From positions 1-26,911 of the forward strand of contig JAEZQD010000130.1 in assembly GCA_023413185.1 (NCBI GenBank): a stretch of DNA of 26,911 bases, written 5' to 3'. The DNA is from Bacillota bacterium. GTDB taxonomy: Bacteria; Bacillota; Clostridia; Oscillospirales; Ruminococcaceae. How positions within the stretch are numbered: the stretch's first letter is position 1; each line of letters starts with the position of its first letter. Of the stretch, positions 24,245 through 26,911 are shown piece after piece. A program made the translations under genes and the position numbers. Below the pieces are notes generated by a model that made no database searches, had not been told where the DNA came from, and saw nothing but the letters and a program-made list of their open reading frames with translations.

Positions 24245-25774
24245 ATGATTAGAGAAACAAGAATAAAGAGCGGACGGCTTCGCGGAATGCCGGCCGCCGA
24301 CCCCAGAGTATCCGTGTTTCGTGGCATTCCATACGCACAGCCGCCCGTCAATGAGCTGCGTTTTCGGGCACCTGTTCCCGTGCAGCCCTGGGATGGCGTG
24401 CTGGATTGCCGGGAGTTCGGCACCATTCCGATGCAGGATATTCCGGGTGGCGACCCCGAAGAGTTTTATGCAAAGGAATGGCATGTTGACCCCAAAATAT
24501 CCATGGGTGAGGATTGCCTGAATTTAAACGTATGGACTCCCGCAAAAACCCAAGAGGAAAAACTGCCTGTATTCGTATGGATATTTGGTGGCGGCTTTCA
24601 ATGCGGCTACTCGTCAGAGATGGAGTTTGACGGGGAACGGTTGGCAAGACGGGGAATTGTTGTGGTAAGCATGAATTACCGCGTCAATATTTTCGGGTTG
24701 CTAGCGCATGAGGACCTGTCGGCGGAGACACCGGACGGACCCAATACGAATTTTGGCATGCTTGACCAAATGGCTGCCATGCAATGGGTTAGGGAGAATA
24801 TCGCGGCCTTTGGCGGGTACGCCGACAATATAACCATTGGCGGACAGTCTGCCGGGGCAGGATCTGTGCTCAATCATATTGCGTCGCCTATGACGGAAGG
24901 GCTATTCCACAAGGCGATTATGCAGAGCGGCGGCGGCTTAAGAACCAAGGTGTTTGTGCCACTTAAAAACAAAATGGATGCAGAGCAACTGGGCAAGGAA
25001 TTCTTTGAGTTTGCCGGCATTCGTTCGCTGGAAGAAGCCAGAGCATTGAGTGCAGGTGAGTTGTTTGAAGCTTACGTGAAATTCAGAGATATACACGGCT
25101 ATGTTTGTTTTCAGCCCTGTGTGGACGGACATTTCTTAGTGGAGGACCCTTCACAGGCTATCATTAATGGTCATCATAAGAATATTCCGTATCTGCTTGG
25201 TCATACAAGCGGCGAACAGTTTGGCATACCTGCAACCTTGCAAGATTTTAGTGATTTGATTCGGCGCCAGTATCCTGATTGCTGTGATGAGATTTTAAAT
25301 GTGACAAAAGACTTTACAACAGAGCAGATGCAGGATTTGTTTCGCGGCGACGTCTTTAACGTGAGGCAGCTGGCCAATATCCTGTTCTGCAGGGTTCAGG
25401 TTATGCAGAACAGACATTCGCCGTTCTTATACTACTTTGCTCCGGACAGCATCCCGGGGGATAATGCAGGAGCATTCCATTCATCAGATTTATGGTTTAC
25501 CTTTGAAACACTTGCTAAATGCAGCCGCCCGTTTCACGGTAAGCATTATGATCTGGCTCGTAAGATGTGCAACTATTGGACCAACTTTGTTAAAAGCGGC
25601 AACCCCAACGGAGATGACACGGACGGGGAACCGATGCCTGAGTGGGTACCGTTTTCGAATGCTTCGCCCAACTGTCTGCAGCTTAACGAGAATGAGATAT
25701 CAATGCAGACTGCAGAAAGTGCGCTTGCAAAGATTATGTATTGCAAGCATCTACAGATAAAAGAGGGAGAGTAA
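24245..25774 (+). CDS. Type B carboxylesterase (COesterase family)
   Basis: A 509-residue carboxylesterase/para-nitrobenzyl-esterase-like enzyme. Landmarks: FRGIPYAQPP (25-34), EDCLNLNVWTP (89-99), oxyanion GGGF (115-118), nucleophile S202 in GGQSAGAGS, the acidic residue E324 in TSGEQFG, and the His412 in AFHSSDLWF. All three catalytic positions are present, so it is probably active. No signal peptide, unlike many family members. ATG at 24245 with AAGGAG seven bases upstream. It follows the CE1 gene by 56 bases and precedes the Ser-less CE1-like gene by one base. It hydrolyses carboxylic esters; the physiological substrate is inferred only from context. Confidence 0.93.
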   Translation: MIRETRIKSGRLRGMPAADPRVSVFRGIPYAQPPVNELRFRAPVPVQPWDGVLDCREFGTIPMQDIPGGDPEEFYAKEWHVDPKISMGEDCLNLNVWTPAKTQEEKLPVFVWIFGGGFQCGYSSEMEFDGERLARRGIVVVSMNYRVNIFGLLAHEDLSAETPDGPNTNFGMLDQMAAMQWVRENIAAFGGYADNITIGGQSAGAGSVLNHIASPMTEGLFHKAIMQSGGGLRTKVFVPLKNKMDAEQLGKEFFEFAGIRSLEEARALSAGELFEAYVKFRDIHGYVCFQPCVDGHFLVEDPSQAIINGHHKNIPYLLGHTSGEQFGIPATLQDFSDLIRRQYPDCCDEILNVTKDFTTEQMQDLFRGDVFNVRQLANILFCRVQVMQNRHSPFLYYFAPDSIPGDNAGAFHSSDLWFTFETLAKCSRPFHGKHYDLARKMCNYWTNFVKSGNPNGDDTDGEPMPEWVPFSNASPNCLQLNENEISMQTAESALAKIMYCKHLQIKEGE

Positions 25775-25775
25775 T

Positions 25776-26618
25776 ATGGGAGTATTACGCTATAATTTCC
25801 GTTCGGAAGCCATTGGCATGATGACCGACGTAACGATCACCTATCCATCAGGGCAATACACCTACTATGCGCCCGACGCGGATGAGAAAGCGATCGGACC
25901 GTTTAAAAGAGCTCAAAAGCAGTATCGGCGCGATATGAAGTTTCAGACGGTATATGTTCTGCACGGGGGCGGGGATGACGATACACTAATTCATCGTTAT
26001 GCAAGGCTGGAGTACTTTGCAGACCGCAACAATGTAATGACGGTTACAGCTCAGGTTAACGACAGCTTCTTTATTGATACGGAATATGGTATCAACTACT
26101 ACACCTACATCACCGAGGAGCTTCCCGCTGTGGTTCAGTCTTTGTTCGCCTCATCCCCCAAACGGGAGGATAATTTTGTGCTGGGTATGGCTATGGGAGG
26201 CAACGCCTCTTTGATGCTGGCCATGAAGCGCCCCGACCTGTATGCGGCATGTGTTGACCTTTCGGGCGGCATTGGGTGCAGCATCGATAGCGAGTATTTT
26301 GTTGAAGCGGTAAAGAATTCGGGAATGAAAAAGCTGCGCAGTGCATTTAAGCAGCCACACGAACTGCCTGCTTCTGCGTTTGATCTGGGCTATTGGGCCG
26401 AGATGAATGCAAAAAACAAGGTAACGATGCCCGAGTTGTTTATCGCGGTGGGGGAAGACGACTTCATCCGCGACGTAGTGCGCAAAGACAGAGACGCACT
26501 CAACCGCATCGGACACAAGTTCCATTATGAAGAGGCTCCCGGCTACGGTCACGAGTGGGATTTTTGGGATGAATACATTAAAAAAGCACTGAATGAATGG
26601 TTGCCATTAAAACGCTAA
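25776..26618 (+). CDS. CE1/esterase-D-like protein with nucleophile Ser replaced by Ala
   Basis: A 280-residue protein of the esterase D/CE1 fold: oxyanion HGGG at 63-66, elbow VLGMAMGGNASL at 135-146, D228-D229 in GEDDF and H259 in YGHEWDFWDEY. In this position relatives have G-x-S-x-G; here codon 139 (26190-26192) is GCT, alanine. Fold, oxyanion loop, acid and His are kept, so the frame is under selection, but serine-type catalysis is not expected. It could be a binding or scaffold pseudo-esterase, or use another mechanism. No signal peptide. Its ATG is one base after the previous stop, with GAGGGAGAG ribosome binding site inside the upstream gene. It is the last gene of the cluster. Confidence 0.88.
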   Translation: MGVLRYNFRSEAIGMMTDVTITYPSGQYTYYAPDADEKAIGPFKRAQKQYRRDMKFQTVYVLHGGGDDDTLIHRYARLEYFADRNNVMTVTAQVNDSFFIDTEYGINYYTYITEELPAVVQSLFASSPKREDNFVLGMAMGGNASLMLAMKRPDLYAACVDLSGGIGCSIDSEYFVEAVKNSGMKKLRSAFKQPHELPASAFDLGYWAEMNAKNKVTMPELFIAVGEDDFIRDVVRKDRDALNRIGHKFHYEEAPGYGHEWDFWDEYIKKALNEWLPLKR

Positions 26619-26637
26619 AAAGCAACAGATAAGCAGT

Positions 26638-26679
26638 AGAGGGGTTTGATATTCGGCAAAATATCAAACCCCTCTTTTT
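26638..26679 (+). terminator. Strong terminator at the end of the ABC/esterase cluster
   Basis: Arms 26638-26652 and 26661-26675 pair perfectly over 15 bases, loop of 8, and a T5 tail (26675-26679). It is the strongest terminator on this strand, placed 20 bases after the last stop codon. Confidence 0.92.
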
Positions 26680-26683
26680 GTAA

Positions 26684-26701
26684 TTTTGCCCCAAGGCAAA
26701 A
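26684..26701 (-). terminator. Small hairpin, possible terminator of the right-edge gene
   Basis: TTTTGCC (26684-26690) and GGCAAAA (26695-26701) pair over 7 bases with a CCAA loop. The T tract on the minus strand is short, so it may only be weak. Confidence 0.4.
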
Positions 26702-26729
26702 GAAGCCATTTACCAAAAGCACAAAACAC

Positions 26730-26911
26730 TCAATCGTTTTCGTTATAGGCTAACCAATCGGACTCTTGTAAACCAAGACCTCTCAATATGCCGTTGAGAT
26801 AGCCGATGTTATACATGATGTGACGCAATTGTGTCATAATGACATCGGCATAGGTTAAGTCATGCCTATCTCCGACAGCCGGTTGAGATAACCGCTTATC
26901 GTCAAGGCGCG
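26730..26911 (-). CDS. Partial CDS, C-terminus of a DinB-like protein
   Basis: An open frame enters from the right edge on the minus strand and ends at TGA (26730-26732), leaving 59 visible residues. It shows HDLTYADVIMTQLRHIMYN, then IGYLNGILRGLGLQESDW. The 'Q..H..yniGylN.iLR..G' pattern is typical of the last helix of DinB/YfiT-like four-helix-bundle metal proteins, where the His is a metal ligand. The start and most of the protein lie outside the window. The family call is a reasonable guess from a short fragment. Confidence 0.6.
   Translation of the reverse strand, partial: RLDDKRLSQPAVGDRHDLTYADVIMTQLRHIMYNIGYLNGILRGLGLQESDWLAYNEND

Overview
The window looks like a piece of a Gram-positive, low-to-mid-GC Clostridia chromosome (inference from style, not from a marker gene). 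The reasons are near-consensus TTGACA/TATAAT promoters, strong AGGAGG-type ribosome binding sites, many U-tailed terminators, a lipoprotein solute-binding protein with its own attenuator, and an ABC sugar importer without a dedicated ATPase. I see no rRNA, tRNA, CRISPR array, insertion sequence or phage gene.

Left part, 1-9.1 kb. A truncated CgeB-like gene leaves the left edge (- strand). It is followed by a lone L-fucose/L-arabinose isomerase-family gene (-). A + strand operon carries a MATE exporter, an HD-domain protein and the tRNA t6A dehydratase TcdA. A - strand operon carries an XRE-cupin regulator, an EamA exporter and an SMP-30 lactonase; its promoter is covered by a perfect 16-bp-arm inverted repeat. 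A two-gene - strand metal operon carries a DUF2318 protein and an HMA metallochaperone.

Middle part, 9.1-13.5 kb. Four - strand genes run from right to left: a class-C beta-lactamase-like serine hydrolase, a GH51 alpha-L-arabinofuranosidase with a TTG start, a MarR regulator with an odd start codon, and an AraC/GyrI-like regulator.

Right part, 13.6-26.6 kb, is the most interesting. A LacI-family regulator is followed by an MFS transporter (+). A MATE exporter (-) is divergent from a long + strand cluster: ABC solute-binding lipoprotein, two ABC permeases, then four alpha/beta-hydrolase esterase genes in a row. These are a double-domain PHB-depolymerase/feruloyl-esterase-like protein, an XynZ-like CE1 esterase, a type-B carboxylesterase, and a CE1-like protein whose nucleophile serine is alanine. 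One 16-bp palindromic motif (consensus GCTAAAWCGWAATAGC) lies in front of the LacI gene, the MFS gene, the MATE gene and the ABC/esterase cluster, so all are probably one LacI regulon.

Working model (inference): the cell imports an esterified oligosaccharide, possibly acylated or feruloylated arabinose-containing hemicellulose given the GH51 neighbour. It removes the acyl groups inside the cell, because none of the esterases has a signal peptide, and may export released acids or excess sugar through the co-regulated MFS and MATE pumps. Terminators inside the cluster probably set a falling expression gradient from binding protein to permeases to esterases. The right edge holds the C-terminal end of a DinB-like protein (- strand).
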